A stretch of DNA of 64,000 nt from Gemmatimonadetes bacterium T265 (GTDB taxonomy: Bacteria > Gemmatimonadota > Gemmatimonadetes > Gemmatimonadales > Gemmatimonadaceae). Under the pieces are notes generated by a model. It saw only the letters and a program-made list of their open reading frames with translations, was not told the origin of the DNA and made no database searches. A program made the position numbers and the translations under genes. The DNA is taken from the NCBI GenBank assembly GCA_019973575.1, contig BPUI01000001.1, forward strand, positions 2,182,342 through 2,246,341. The letters are read 5' to 3'. This document shows positions 1 to 7,525 of this stretch, in pieces; position 1 is the first letter of the stretch, and each line of letters starts with the position of its first letter.

Positions 1-288
1 CTGCCCCAGCCCGACCTCCCGGCCGCGCGCGGACGCGTCGTGACCCCACACTGAGGTCGGCGCCGATCGTGCCTTGCCTCCCACGTGACGCGGTCGTCCA
101 CGCCGCGCGCGGCCGCCGGGCCGAGCTGCCCCGGCACACCGCGCGGCCCTTTCCCAACGTGGCGCCGTCGTTCGCGATGCCTCCGATCGACACGCGCACG
201 ACGCGGCCGATCCCGCCCGCGCAGCCGCGGGTGTGCGCGGAGCCTTGTTGAGCACCAGCTCCGGATGACCCCTCCCACGCCGACCCCC

Positions 289-1677
289 ATGCCGCGCCTC
301 CACACGCTCGCTCGCCGTCGGATGTGCGCGGCCGTGGCGTGCGTCGTCGCGGCGGCGGGGCTGGCCGCGGGCCGAGCGGGGGCACAGTCCGACGCGAACG
401 CGTGGGCGCGGCGCCTCGCCGCCTACCCGCCCGCGCGCGAGCCGGACGAGACGACCGACGCGTTCCGCGCGCGCCGTCTGCGCGCCGCGGCGGGCGGCGA
501 CACGATGCGGGTGTTTACGGTGCCCGCGGCCGACAGCAGCTTCACCTGCGGCGTGTCGGTGCGGTACGCCGCCGATTCCGGCGTCGCGTTCGTGAGCGTG
601 TTCACGCCCAGCGTGCGGCCGGCCGACGACCGGCTCGTGGTCGCGCCGCTCGCCTGTGCGACGCGCGACGGGCGCCGAGACGGCGGACGCACGGCGCGCG
701 GCGCGACCACGCGCGGCCGGCCGTTCGTCAGCGAGGAGACGGTCGCGGCCGTCCCGCAGGCGGGGGCCGGCATTCTCAGGGCATGGCGAGTCCTGCTGGA
801 TCCCGCGACGGCGCGCGCCGTGGTGCCGTCGCTGCGGGTCCGAGCCGTGGTCGTGCTCGGGGCGGATCTCGACCGGCGCCTCGTCACCACCGTGCGCGAC
901 TCCCTCGCGCCGACGTACGCCGATCGGACCGATTACACGCGCGTCGTGCATGTCGTGCGGGCGCGCACCGTGTCGCTCACGGTGGTGGACGTCCGCACCG
1001 GCGTGGTCTACGGCCGGGGCCCCGACCCGACCGCCGCGCAGCCGACCGCACAGCCGGCCACGCTCGCGGGGCCGGCCGGCGCGTCCGACGAGGTCCGCTG
1101 CGTGGACCTCCCGCCGGGCGCCGCACCGCCCGCGGTCGGCTGCGTCAACCTCGCGCACCGCGGCGGGCTGACGTTCCCGGACTTCCTCGTCACCTGGCGA
1201 CTGTACCGGTTCCCGACCCGCGGCGCGGCCGAGGCGGCGCGCTCCCCGACGGGCCTCGTCGCGGAGGCGGGCGGCGCCGTGTGGCTGAGCGAGGTCGCCC
1301 CGGCGCGCGAGCCGGTCGCGGCCCCGCCCGGCGGGACGCTGGTGACGGAGCGCGGCCCGCTGGTCCTCGCGCCGGCCCCCGCGTACGCGGCGAGCCTGGC
1401 GTACGCGGTGATGCGCCCCGGCATGCGGTCGCGCGTCCACGTGCACGCGGGGCCGGAGGCGTTCTACGTGCTGGCCGGCGCGCAGTGCCTCGAGACGCCG
1501 GCCGGGGCGGCGCGCACGCGCGCGGGGGAGGCGGCGGACGTCGCGGCCGGGGTTCCGATGGTGCTCGTGGCGGCCGGCCCGGGCGAGCGGCGCGCGCTCG
1601 CCCTCGTGCTGCACGACGCCGGGCGGCCGCAGGCCGAGGCCGCCGCGTGGCGCCCGGCCGGGGCGTGCGCGCCCTGA
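289..1677 (+). CDS. secreted cupin-domain protein
   Basis: The protein is about 462 residues if started at ATG 289, and an in-frame ATG lies at 265. Translation from 289 gives a basic stretch, a hydrophobic Ala/Val/Gly run and an AGAQ-like cleavage site, so export is likely. The last ~100 residues resemble a cupin barrel: a His-rich strand (VHVHAGPEAFYVLAGAQ) is followed by Gly- and Val-rich strands. The middle has no fold I recognise. The two halves differ enough that a fusion is possible. No neighbour suggests a substrate. Export is inferred, and cupin membership rests on the C-terminal pattern only. Confidence 0.6.
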   Translation: MPRLHTLARRRMCAAVACVVAAAGLAAGRAGAQSDANAWARRLAAYPPAREPDETTDAFRARRLRAAAGGDTMRVFTVPAADSSFTCGVSVRYAADSGVAFVSVFTPSVRPADDRLVVAPLACATRDGRRDGGRTARGATTRGRPFVSEETVAAVPQAGAGILRAWRVLLDPATARAVVPSLRVRAVVVLGADLDRRLVTTVRDSLAPTYADRTDYTRVVHVVRARTVSLTVVDVRTGVVYGRGPDPTAAQPTAQPATLAGPAGASDEVRCVDLPPGAAPPAVGCVNLAHRGGLTFPDFLVTWRLYRFPTRGAAEAARSPTGLVAEAGGAVWLSEVAPAREPVAAPPGGTLVTERGPLVLAPAPAYAASLAYAVMRPGMRSRVHVHAGPEAFYVLAGAQCLETPAGAARTRAGEAADVAAGVPMVLVAAGPGERRALALVLHDAGRPQAEAAAWRPAGACAP

Positions 1678-1845
1678 CGCGGTGCGCACGCAGCTCGGCG
1701 CGGGCGCGATGCGGGCGGACCCGGGGTCGACGCTCGTAATCCGCCCGGGAACGACGCGTCCGAGGTCCTCGTGCCGGCGCTGGCGTCCGATGTCGCGTGA
1801 GCGTGGGGACCCCGCGCGGGCCCGGAGTCTGCCTCGCCCGTCCCC

Positions 1846-2280
1846 ATGACCGTACCAGACCTGGACCTCCTCGCGGCCGTCCTCGTGGGCGCGCCCGACC
1901 CCGAGATCGTCGCCCTCGAGGCGCGGCTCCGGGCCGCCCAGTTGGCGGCCGATGTCGCGGCGCTCGACACCCTGCTTGCCGACGACCTGCTCTTCACGGG
2001 CCCCGATGGGCGACTCGGGACGAAGGCCGAGGACCTGGCCGCGCACGGGTCCGGCCGGGTCCGGATCCGCAGGCACGTGCCCGCGGAGCTGCAGGTTCGC
2101 CGCGTCGGGGCGGCCGCCGCGGTGGTCGCGCTCCGCACGCGCCTTGCGGTCGAAGTCGGGGGCGCGATGGTCGAGGGCACGTTCCGGTACACGCGGGTGT
2201 GGGCGCGCGAGTGGGACCGTCCGTGGCGCGTGGTCGGCGGCCACGTGAGCGCGGTCCCGCCGGCCGACGCCGACGCATGA
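1846..2280 (+). CDS. NTF2-like / SnoaL-type (DUF4440-like) protein
   Basis: A 144-residue soluble protein starting at ATG 1846. It begins with a helix of the form EIVALEARLRAAQLAADVAALDTLLADDLLFTG, typical of DUF4440/SnoaL proteins, in which a helical pair precedes a cone-shaped beta sheet. It continues with strands ending in a Trp-rich segment (WAREWDRPWRVVGGHVS), also typical of the fold. Members are small enzymes or ligand-binding proteins of varied function, and nothing here fixes a substrate. The gene stands alone on the plus strand. Confidence 0.65.
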   Translation: MTVPDLDLLAAVLVGAPDPEIVALEARLRAAQLAADVAALDTLLADDLLFTGPDGRLGTKAEDLAAHGSGRVRIRRHVPAELQVRRVGAAAAVVALRTRLAVEVGGAMVEGTFRYTRVWAREWDRPWRVVGGHVSAVPPADADA

Positions 2281-2397
2281 GCTACGTCCCCGCCCGCGCG
2301 TGACCGCCCTCCCCCACCGCGCGATCGCCCGCGCGTGCGCCGCGCGCTCCGCGCACGTGCCGCGCCCGGCGCGGGCATCCCTCGTCGGCTCCCGCTG

Positions 2398-2568
2398 ATG
2401 CCGCCCCACCTGCTGCTGCTCATGTTCGCGTGGGGCGAGGTCGCGGCGGGGATCACGGTCTCCGTGCTGCTCGCGCGCAAGGTGCTGCGGGGACGGCGCC
2501 TCCGGCAGGAGCGCCTGACCGCACCCGACGAGGAATGGCCGATCGAACCCGAGGCCGATCGACGCTGA
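2398..2568 (+). CDS. small single-span membrane protein
   Basis: From ATG 2398 this gives 56 residues; an upstream in-frame GTG-type start at 2335 would add an Arg/Ala-rich leader with no character of its own. The N-terminal half is one hydrophobic segment (LLLLMFAWGEVAAGITVSVLLA) followed by a basic patch and an acidic tail, which fits one transmembrane helix with the tail in the cytoplasm. No family is recognised. It lies directly upstream of the decayed Cys-rich mini-gene. Confidence 0.4.
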   Translation: MPPHLLLLMFAWGEVAAGITVSVLLARKVLRGRRLRQERLTAPDEEWPIEPEADRR

Positions 2569-2643
2569 CCCCGACCGCGCCGCGCGTCTCGATGCCGGCT
2601 CCCCTCCCACGTCCTCGCCCCTGCTGTCGCGCCCGGCGCTCCC

Positions 2644-2826
2644 GTGCTACCCGATACGGGGCGTCCTCCGCCCCCGCGCTCCTGCCCCTGCTGCCGCGTC
2701 CCGGATCCTCCCCTCGAGCGCGTCGCCGTCCACGGCCCGCGCGGGAGCGCCCTCGTCGTCTGACCGGCGCGCGCGGCGCGGATCCGCATGCAGCGGCCGG
2801 CCGCCCGCGAGTTGCTGCGCTGGTAA
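2644..2826 (+). pseudogene. decayed copy of the Cys-rich mini-protein found at 3897
   Basis: The frame reads CPCCR, then ERVAVHGPRG, then a TGA at 2761-2763, then IRMQRPAARELLRW and TAA at 2824. It aligns codon for codon with the intact mini-protein at 3897-4055 (CPCCRR, ERVAVHGPRG, CAAC, TIRMQQPAARALLRW). The TGA replaces the first Cys of the CAAC pair and the second Cys is now Arg, so both metal-binding residues of that pair are lost. I read this as a pseudogene rather than recoding. A GTG at 2644 could have been the start. Another partial CPCC-like stretch lies just upstream in a different frame. Confidence 0.65.
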
Positions 2827-2927
2827 CGCCAGGGCAACGCGTCTAGCGCGCGCGGCAGTTCTGCTACACGTTCAGGCGCCCGGCGTGACCCGCGCGCCGG
2901 GCGCCCGTGCCTGCCCGTGGAGGGTGC

Positions 2928-3284
2928 ATGCGCCGCCTCGCTCGGCCCGCCGCCGCCGCCCCCCGGGGCATGATGCCCGCGCTCCTGCGGGACGCCGTGG
3001 CCCGCGCCGCCCACGGCGGCCTCGCGGGTCTGCCCGGGCCGGGCGCCGCCCGGCTGCTCGACTACCTCACGGCCCTCGTGACGGCCCTGCCGCCCGACGA
3101 CCGGAGCGTGCTCCTCGCGCTGATCGCGCGCGGGGACCTCGCGCGGGCCGCGCGGTCGTGGTGCTGCGGCCGGAACGCGCCGAAGGCGCACGCCCGGCTC
3201 GACGCCGCGTGGCGGGCCGCGCTGGCCCGCGAGCGCCTGCCGTTCGTGCCGCTGCCGGCGCTCGACTGGCCGGCGCTCCCGTAG
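2928..3284 (+). CDS. unknown small helical protein, paralogue A
   Basis: ATG 2928 has a GGAGG ribosome-binding site at 2919-2923, so I prefer it over the GTG at 2907. The product is 118 residues. Its body (DYLTALVTALPPDDRSVLLALIARGDLARAARSW and the tail LPFVPLPALDWPALP) closely matches the next gene, so the two form a tandem duplication. No cysteine motif is shared between the copies, no transmembrane segment is seen, and I recognise no family. It is the first intact gene of a four-gene small-protein cassette. Confidence 0.55.
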   Translation: MRRLARPAAAAPRGMMPALLRDAVARAAHGGLAGLPGPGAARLLDYLTALVTALPPDDRSVLLALIARGDLARAARSWCCGRNAPKAHARLDAAWRAALARERLPFVPLPALDWPALP

Positions 3285-3305
3285 CACGCGCCCGGGCGTG
3301 CGCCG

Positions 3306-3635
3306 GTGACCGACCTCCCCGACTTCGCGATCGCGCGGACGTGCACCGCGCGGTTTCCCCACCTGCCGCGGCCGGCACTGGCGACCCTCGTCGGCCACCT
3401 CGACGGGCTCGCGGCCGCGCTGTCGCCGGACGACCGCTCGGTCCTCGTCGCGCTGCTCGCGGGCGGGGGGCTCGCGCCGGCGGTGCGGGCCTGGTGGGTC
3501 CAGCGGCGCCCCGCGCTGGCGCGCGCGTCGTTGGAGCGCGCGTGGGCGGCGGAACTCCGGCGTCAGGGCCTCCCGTTCGTGTCGCTGCCCGACCGGCCGT
3601 GGCCCGCCCTGCGGACGTGGGACGTGACGACGTGA
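3306..3635 (+). CDS. unknown small helical protein, paralogue B
   Basis: Starts at GTG 3306, 21 bases after paralogue A, and encodes 109 residues. It shares with paralogue A the core SPDDRSVLVALLAGGGL, a Trp-containing stretch, a second helix ending in AWAAELRRQGLPFVSLP, and the terminal PWPAL. The shared order and identical PDDRSVL motif show duplication and continued coding constraint. The conserved 'LPFV.LP' tail may be an interaction motif; that is inference. Function unknown. Confidence 0.55.
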   Translation: MTDLPDFAIARTCTARFPHLPRPALATLVGHLDGLAAALSPDDRSVLVALLAGGGLAPAVRAWWVQRRPALARASLERAWAAELRRQGLPFVSLPDRPWPALRTWDVTT

Positions 3636-3639
3636 CGCC

Positions 3640-3900
3640 GTGATCGATCCGCCAGCGCGCGGCGGCTGGCTCGTGTTCCTCACCCCGGACGGCGACCCGA
3701 TGGACCCGGAATACCGCGCGGCCTACACGCCCGACCTGCCGGCCGTCGGCCCGACCGCGGTCGGCTACTACTACGCGACCGGCGCGACGATCGACGAGGC
3801 CGAGGCGAAGGCGCGCGCGCGGTTCCGGGCGCACCGGAGCCGCGGCGAGGGCGACGGCGAGGGCTCGGCGCGGGCGCGGAAGCCGCGGCGGCCGGCGTGA
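3640..3900 (+). CDS. unknown small protein with basic C-terminus
   Basis: GTG 3640 lies four bases after the previous stop, so the genes are probably co-transcribed. The 86-residue product has a compact N-terminal part (GGWLVFLTPDGDPMDPEYRAAY, then GYYYATGATIDEAEAKARARFRAH) and a basic, low-complexity tail. The DEAEAKARARFRAH helix and preceding strands suggest a small alpha/beta fold, but I recognise no family. Its stop overlaps the GTG of the next gene (GTGA), the usual sign of translational coupling. Confidence 0.5.
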   Translation: MIDPPARGGWLVFLTPDGDPMDPEYRAAYTPDLPAVGPTAVGYYYATGATIDEAEAKARARFRAHRSRGEGDGEGSARARKPRRPA

Positions 3901-4055
3901 CCCCGCGCCGCTGCCCCTGCTGCCGCCGTGAGACGCCCGCACGCGAGCGCGTGGCCGTGCACGGCCCGCGCGGCCCGGCGCTCGTCGCCTGCGCGGCGTG
4001 CGCGGTCACGATCCGCATGCAGCAGCCCGCGGCGCGCGCGCTGCTGCGGTGGTGA
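3897..4055 (+). CDS. 52-residue Cys-rich (zinc-finger-like) mini-protein
   Basis: GTG 3897 overlaps the preceding stop. The 52 residues carry a CPCC pair near the start and a CAAC pair about 27 residues later, a spacing that suits one small zinc site. A C-terminal helix (TIRMQQPAARALLRW) ends the protein. A decayed copy lies at 2644-2826, at the other side of the paralogue pair. Conservation between the two copies of ERVAVHGPRG and RMQ.PAAR.LLRW argues that the frame is real. Function unknown. Confidence 0.5.
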   Translation: MTPRRCPCCRRETPARERVAVHGPRGPALVACAACAVTIRMQQPAARALLRW

Positions 4056-4155
4056 CCCGGCGGCGTAGGGCAGCCGCGCGCGGTGTTGCGCGTCCGAGAA
4101 TTCGGCGGTACTGTGGCGACCCCGGTCCCGCAGATCAACGCCGTACCCAGCCGCC

Positions 4156-4764
4156 ATGCGCCGCTTCGCCCTCCTCGCCGTTCTGCTGCTCGCCTCCGCG
4201 CACGCCCGTTCCGCCGCCGCGCAGTCGAGCGGGTACGGCCCCTACGAGGCGGGCTACGGGTACGCCGAGACGTTCGTGACCCCGGCGGGGGCGGGCCCGC
4301 TGCTGCTCCGCGGGCTCGACGCGCCCGGCCTGTTCGCGGCCGACTCGGCGGTCGTCGGGCTGTACGCGTGGCCGTACACCGGCGTGACCGGCGGCCTCGT
4401 CGGCCCCGCGCTGTTCCGCGTCGTGCTGTCGCGGCCCGTCTACGGCGTGGCGCTGGCCCCGGCCGTCCTGCTGCAGCCGAACACGACGTACGTGTTCACG
4501 TTCTTCCCGCCGGCGGGCAACCTGGGGCAATACGGCGTGGAGTACGACCCGGGCGCGGTGTTCGGCGGGGAATCATTGACCTGTTCCTCGGCGTACGGGT
4601 GCGATCGAGCCAACAGCAATGCGACGCCGATCCACATCACCGGGTTCGACGTGTCGTATGCCTCGACGTCGGCCCCCGAGCCCTCCACGGTGGCCCTCAC
4701 GCTCGCCGGGCTCGCGGTGGTCGGGGCGGTGGGGGTCGGGAGGCGGCGGAAGGCCCACCGGTAA
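4156..4764 (+). CDS. secreted PEP-CTERM sorting-domain protein
   Basis: A 202-residue exported protein starting at ATG 4156. It has a signal peptide (basic start, LLAVLLLASAHARS, then AAAQ) and a C-terminal PEP-CTERM signal: APEPSTVALTLAGLAVVGAVGVG followed by RRR. In known systems this tail directs proteins to an EpsH/exosortase for cell-surface sorting. The central ~150 residues are Gly/Tyr/Val-rich strands containing one Cys pair (TCSSAYGC). It implies an exosortase elsewhere in the genome; none is in the window. Confidence 0.75.
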   Translation: MRRFALLAVLLLASAHARSAAAQSSGYGPYEAGYGYAETFVTPAGAGPLLLRGLDAPGLFAADSAVVGLYAWPYTGVTGGLVGPALFRVVLSRPVYGVALAPAVLLQPNTTYVFTFFPPAGNLGQYGVEYDPGAVFGGESLTCSSAYGCDRANSNATPIHITGFDVSYASTSAPEPSTVALTLAGLAVVGAVGVGRRRKAHR

Positions 4765-4841
4765 CGGTTCGCGGTGAGTTCTAGTCCGGCTGGCCGCTAC
4801 CGATCTGCACTACACGTTCTGTCCCATGTCCCCCCGCGCTG

Positions 4842-5282
4842 ATGGAGCTTCGCTACGCCCACCTCGTAGACCACGTCACGTTCGATCCGCTCGGGAAGCC
4901 CATTCTCGTCGGCATCTTTGATGTCGTTCGCACGACGGCCGCGACGGAGATCCGGATGCCGCACGCATTCGTATTTGCATCGTTCAGCGCGTCACCGTTA
5001 GAGGGTACAGAGCAGACACTCGAGGTGCGGTTGACAGGACCGGACGGCGAAGACGCCGTCCCACGGCAAACGTTCGTGCTGCGCTTTCAGCCGACTGGTG
5101 CGCGCCGCGCGTTTGTCGGGCAGGCAGTAGTCAACATGTCGCAGATAACGCTGCAGAGTGAGGGCGAATACACCATCCGGTTCTATCACGGCGACACGCA
5201 GATCGGCGAGACAGCGCTGCGCGTCGAAACGGCTCCCACGCCACCCGTGCCGCCGGAAGCTCTTGGAGGCACCGAATCGTGA
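4842..5282 (+). CDS. DUF6941-like protein in a lower-GC island
   Basis: A 146-residue protein starting at ATG 4842. The opening (HLVDHVTFDPLGKPILVGIFDVV) and the alternating strands that follow resemble DUF6941, a family of unknown function. There is no signal peptide or membrane segment. Base use is clearly less GC-rich than in neighbouring genes, as in the two downstream genes, so the three may have arrived together. It sits 18 bases before the HicA-like gene. Function not known. Confidence 0.5.
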   Translation: MELRYAHLVDHVTFDPLGKPILVGIFDVVRTTAATEIRMPHAFVFASFSASPLEGTEQTLEVRLTGPDGEDAVPRQTFVLRFQPTGARRAFVGQAVVNMSQITLQSEGEYTIRFYHGDTQIGETALRVETAPTPPVPPEALGGTES

Positions 5283-5300
5283 TCAGCGGCGGGATCGAGA

Positions 5301-5573
5301 ATGGCGCGATGGGTTAAGCGGTGGCACGATATGGTCGAGAATCCCCGCGGTTGGTCCTACGCCGATGCGGCCACAGTGCTGCATGGGATCGGTTTCGTGC
5401 CCCCCTCGAAACCGTCGGGCTCGCACCGGTGGTGGCGGCACCCTATCGGCTGCCGCGTCGGGATCCCAGATTACGGACATGGACACGTACCGGTAGAGTA
5501 CATCAAAGACATGGTGCGCCTCGTTCGCACCGCGGGCCTTGAGCCCACCGCTTCATCTGAGGACACCGCATGA
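5301..5573 (+). CDS. hicA: HicA-like (YcfA) mRNA interferase toxin
   Basis: The product has 90 residues. The pattern GIGFVPPSKPSGSHRWWRHP, with its GSH catalytic histidine, then a strand (RVGIPDYGHGHVP) and a final helix is that of HicA-type double-stranded RNA-binding domain toxins, which cut mRNA or tmRNA when unopposed. It is slightly longer at the N-terminus than the shortest family members. Its stop overlaps the ATG of the next gene (ATGA), the usual toxin-antitoxin layout, and a hairpin terminator follows the pair. Toxin activity is inferred. Confidence 0.65.
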   Translation: MARWVKRWHDMVENPRGWSYADAATVLHGIGFVPPSKPSGSHRWWRHPIGCRVGIPDYGHGHVPVEYIKDMVRLVRTAGLEPTASSEDTA

Positions 5574-5917
5574 CAACCGCCCAGCGTATCTCGTACGCAC
5601 TCCGGCTCCCGTGGACCGTGCTCCCGACGACGGCCCCGGATTCGCCCCGCATGCTCCGGATCCGCGAGCTGCCGGAGTTTCTCGTTGTGGAACAGCCCGG
5701 CCGAAACTTCGAGGAAGACTTCTGGGACGCACTCGAGGGACTGGTGAGGTCGTATGTCGAGCACAACGACCCGATCCCGGAAGTAGGCAACGTGACGGTT
5801 GATGCCTTGCACGCACGCATGACTCCGTCATTGCCGATCCACGGCCGGATTGTTTCGGAGCGCACAGCCACGTTCGCAGGCGGAGACGTCATCCCTGCTG
5901 CATCTGTCCCGGTCTGA
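5570..5917 (+). CDS. hicB: HicB-like antitoxin
   Basis: ATG 5570 overlaps the hicA stop by four bases. Residues ~28-75 (RIRELPEFLVVEQPGRNFEEDFWDALEGLV, later NDPIP) resemble HicB antitoxins: an edge strand, a helix equivalent to 'TPEEALENA', and an acidic-Pro end. No clear DNA-binding domain is visible in the C-terminal 40 residues, so autoregulation is uncertain. Similarity is moderate, and the assignment leans on the pairing with the HicA-like gene. Codon use is lower in GC than the surroundings. Confidence 0.5.
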   Translation: MTTAQRISYALRLPWTVLPTTAPDSPRMLRIRELPEFLVVEQPGRNFEEDFWDALEGLVRSYVEHNDPIPEVGNVTVDALHARMTPSLPIHGRIVSERTATFAGGDVIPAASVPV

Positions 5918-5941
5918 CGAGTTCGCGTTCGAATCTCGCCG

Positions 5942-5981
5942 GTAACGGCTCTGCCAGATTTGGCGGGGCCGTTACGCTTTT
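5942..5981 (+). terminator. rho-independent terminator after the HicAB-like pair
   Basis: The arm GTAACGGC, with a further TGCCA, pairs with TGGC..GCCGTTAC around a short GATT loop, and the stem is followed by GCTTTTA. The hairpin lies 24 bases after the hicB-like stop. It marks the end of the lower-GC transcription unit. Confidence 0.7.
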
Positions 5982-6039
5982 ACGCCTCATGCTACGGTTG
6001 GCGTGTAGGACTGAGTAGACTGAAACAGCTCTCGTCCCC

Positions 6040-6453
6040 GTGCCCACCACCGCCCTCAACCCGACCGACGACACCGGCGGACTCGCCCACATGCTCTACC
6101 CCGAGCCTTCGACGTCAGGCCAGGTGATCGGCTACATCCTCGCGGTGCCCGCGGGGTTCGCGGTCGCGCGTACGCTGCACTACCTCCTCGCGCCCCTGCG
6201 GCGCAGCAATTTCGTCGCGCGCTTTGTGGCGCGGGTCGCGATCATCGGGGTGTTCTACACGACGTTCGCCGCGGTGATGGTCGGGATCGCCGGCCCCTAC
6301 GTGTTCACGCATCGTTCGCCTACCGGGGCGTGGAGTACGTCGCCCACGGACGCTGCCGAGATGATGGAGAGCGGCCTCGGAGCGGGGATCATCGGCGCGT
6401 TAGTCTGGCCCGTTGTTACACGAGCCAAAGGTCACAACGACTTCGGGATGTGA
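6040..6453 (+). CDS. small multi-span membrane protein, unknown
   Basis: Starts at GTG 6040 and encodes 137 residues. Three hydrophobic segments are visible: VIGYILAVPAGFAVARTLHYLLA, FVARVAIIGVFYTTFAAVMV and GAGIIGALVWPVV. A basic patch (RRSNFVARFVAR) separates the first two. No transporter or enzyme motif is seen. It stands alone between the toxin-antitoxin terminator and an unannotated stretch. Base composition is intermediate between the island and the rest. Confidence 0.5.
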   Translation: MPTTALNPTDDTGGLAHMLYPEPSTSGQVIGYILAVPAGFAVARTLHYLLAPLRRSNFVARFVARVAIIGVFYTTFAAVMVGIAGPYVFTHRSPTGAWSTSPTDAAEMMESGLGAGIIGALVWPVVTRAKGHNDFGM

Positions 6454-6762
6454 GCCCGCCGCCGAACGAGGCATGGTTGCGGGTATGCTGGCCAGTCCTG
6501 GTGCACGGCAAGCACCGCCTCGCCCTCGATTACGCCGCGCGCGACGCACTGCGGCGCTCGGGGGCGTTCGTCCCGAGACACGCCCACGCGACGACGGCCG
6601 GACTAACGCTGTCCGCGGCCGCGATCTCGGCGAGCGACCCGCCCGCGGCGTAGCGCGCGCGACGCGAGGAGGTCGGCGAAGGACGGGCGGGGAGGGTGTG
6701 ACATGCGAGAGGGTTCGGGATACCTTCGGGAATATAGCGCCGCCGCGATCTCCTTGAGCCCC
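6454..6762. other. gap without a gene I can support
   Basis: A reading frame entering from upstream covers part of this stretch and ends at 6653, but it overlaps the previous membrane gene antagonistically and shows no domain. I see no repeat, RNA gene or clear promoter here. Confidence 0.4.
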
Positions 6763-7128
6763 GTGCCCAGCACCGCCTTCTACCTGACCGACGACGCGGG
6801 CACGCGCTGGCGGGTCTACGACTACGTCCGGGGCGCGTCGCCGCAGCAGGGCGCGCGGCCCGCGCCGCCGGGTACGCCGGACGCGTGGCGGCGCATCTTC
6901 GTGCGCGAGGGCGACGGGTGGCAGTTCTCGTCCGGCATCCTGCCGGAGGAGGTGCACGACCTCCGGCCCGCCACGCTCGCCGCGCAGCTCGCCCGCGCGC
7001 TCACCGGGCCGCCGGACAAGCGCAAGGGCGAGGATTTGCACGCCTACGTCCACCGCCAGCACGCACACGCCCGGCAGTACCCGCGCCCCCGCGGGGCGCC
7101 GCGGCTGGACTACCCGCCGAACGCCTAA
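6763..7128 (+). CDS. conserved-looking small protein, unknown
   Basis: I place the start at GTG 6763 (MPSTAFYLTDDAGTRWRVYDYV); an in-frame ATG at 6703 would add a leader without character. The 121-residue product has strand-like Tyr/Trp-rich segments (RWRVYDYVRG, RRIFVREGDGWQFSSG) followed by a helical region (LAAQLARALTG) and a basic His-rich tail. No domain, signal peptide or membrane segment is recognised. Confidence 0.5.
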   Translation: MPSTAFYLTDDAGTRWRVYDYVRGASPQQGARPAPPGTPDAWRRIFVREGDGWQFSSGILPEEVHDLRPATLAAQLARALTGPPDKRKGEDLHAYVHRQHAHARQYPRPRGAPRLDYPPNA

Positions 7129-7142
7129 CGCGGCGCGCCGGG

Positions 7143-7316
7143 TCAGCGCGCGATGAGCGTGAGCGCCGCCGTCCGCTGTTGGGTCGTGCCGGACTGCACG
7201 ACGAGCTGCAGCGGCGTGCTGCCGGCCGGGAGGGCGTCGGCGGGGAGCACGACGCGGTAGCGCGCCGGACTCGGCTCGGACCAGAGCCGCCCCGGCGCGC
7301 CCACGTCGTCACACAT
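7143..7316 (-). CDS. short C-terminal fragment of a beta-rich protein
   Basis: A 57-residue minus-strand frame runs from ATG 7316 to TGA 7143. Its body (ARYRVVLPADALPAGSTPLQLVVQSGTTQQRTAALTLIAR) reads like the last strands of a beta-sandwich or Ig-like domain from a secreted protein, with its natural end but without the rest. It touches the SRAP remnant next to it. I take it as a remnant, though a genuine small protein cannot be excluded. Confidence 0.35.
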   Translation of the reverse strand: MCDDVGAPGRLWSEPSPARYRVVLPADALPAGSTPLQLVVQSGTTQQRTAALTLIAR

Positions 7317-7443
7317 CGCTCGGTGACGGGGCGATCACGTCCGGCATGTCGTGGCGTGGGTCGTTGACGAGTCGCGAGACCGGGTACGCGCGCATTGCCT
7401 CGGGGCGGTACGGCGCGAGCAGCGCCTTCGCCCCGTCGCGTGG
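7309..7443 (-). pseudogene. C-terminal remnant of an SRAP/YedK (HMCES-type) peptidase
   Basis: The minus-strand frame ending at 7309 reads ALLAPYRPEAMRAYPVSRLV, then NDPRHDMPDVIAP. This is the characteristic C-terminus of SOS-response-associated peptidases (SRAP), which cross-link to abasic sites in single-stranded DNA. The catalytic N-terminus with the MCGR start, Glu and His is missing; upstream sequence in this frame is unrelated Arg/Gly/Pro-rich DNA. Only about 45 codons remain, so this is a truncated gene. Confidence 0.65.
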
Positions 7444-7525
7444 GAGCGCGGGGGCGGCGCTGGCGCCGCCACCCGCCGGACGGCACCTTGGGCGTGCGTC
7501 CCCACTCTCTCCGCCGAGGCCCGCC

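Noticed and set aside
1-54. Possible 3' end of a plus-strand gene running in from the left edge (stop at 52-54)
   Set aside because: Only 17 codons are visible and show no recognisable features.
6330-6653. 107-codon frame overlapping the small membrane gene
   Set aside because: It overlaps a better-supported gene for over 100 bases and has mixed, domain-free composition.
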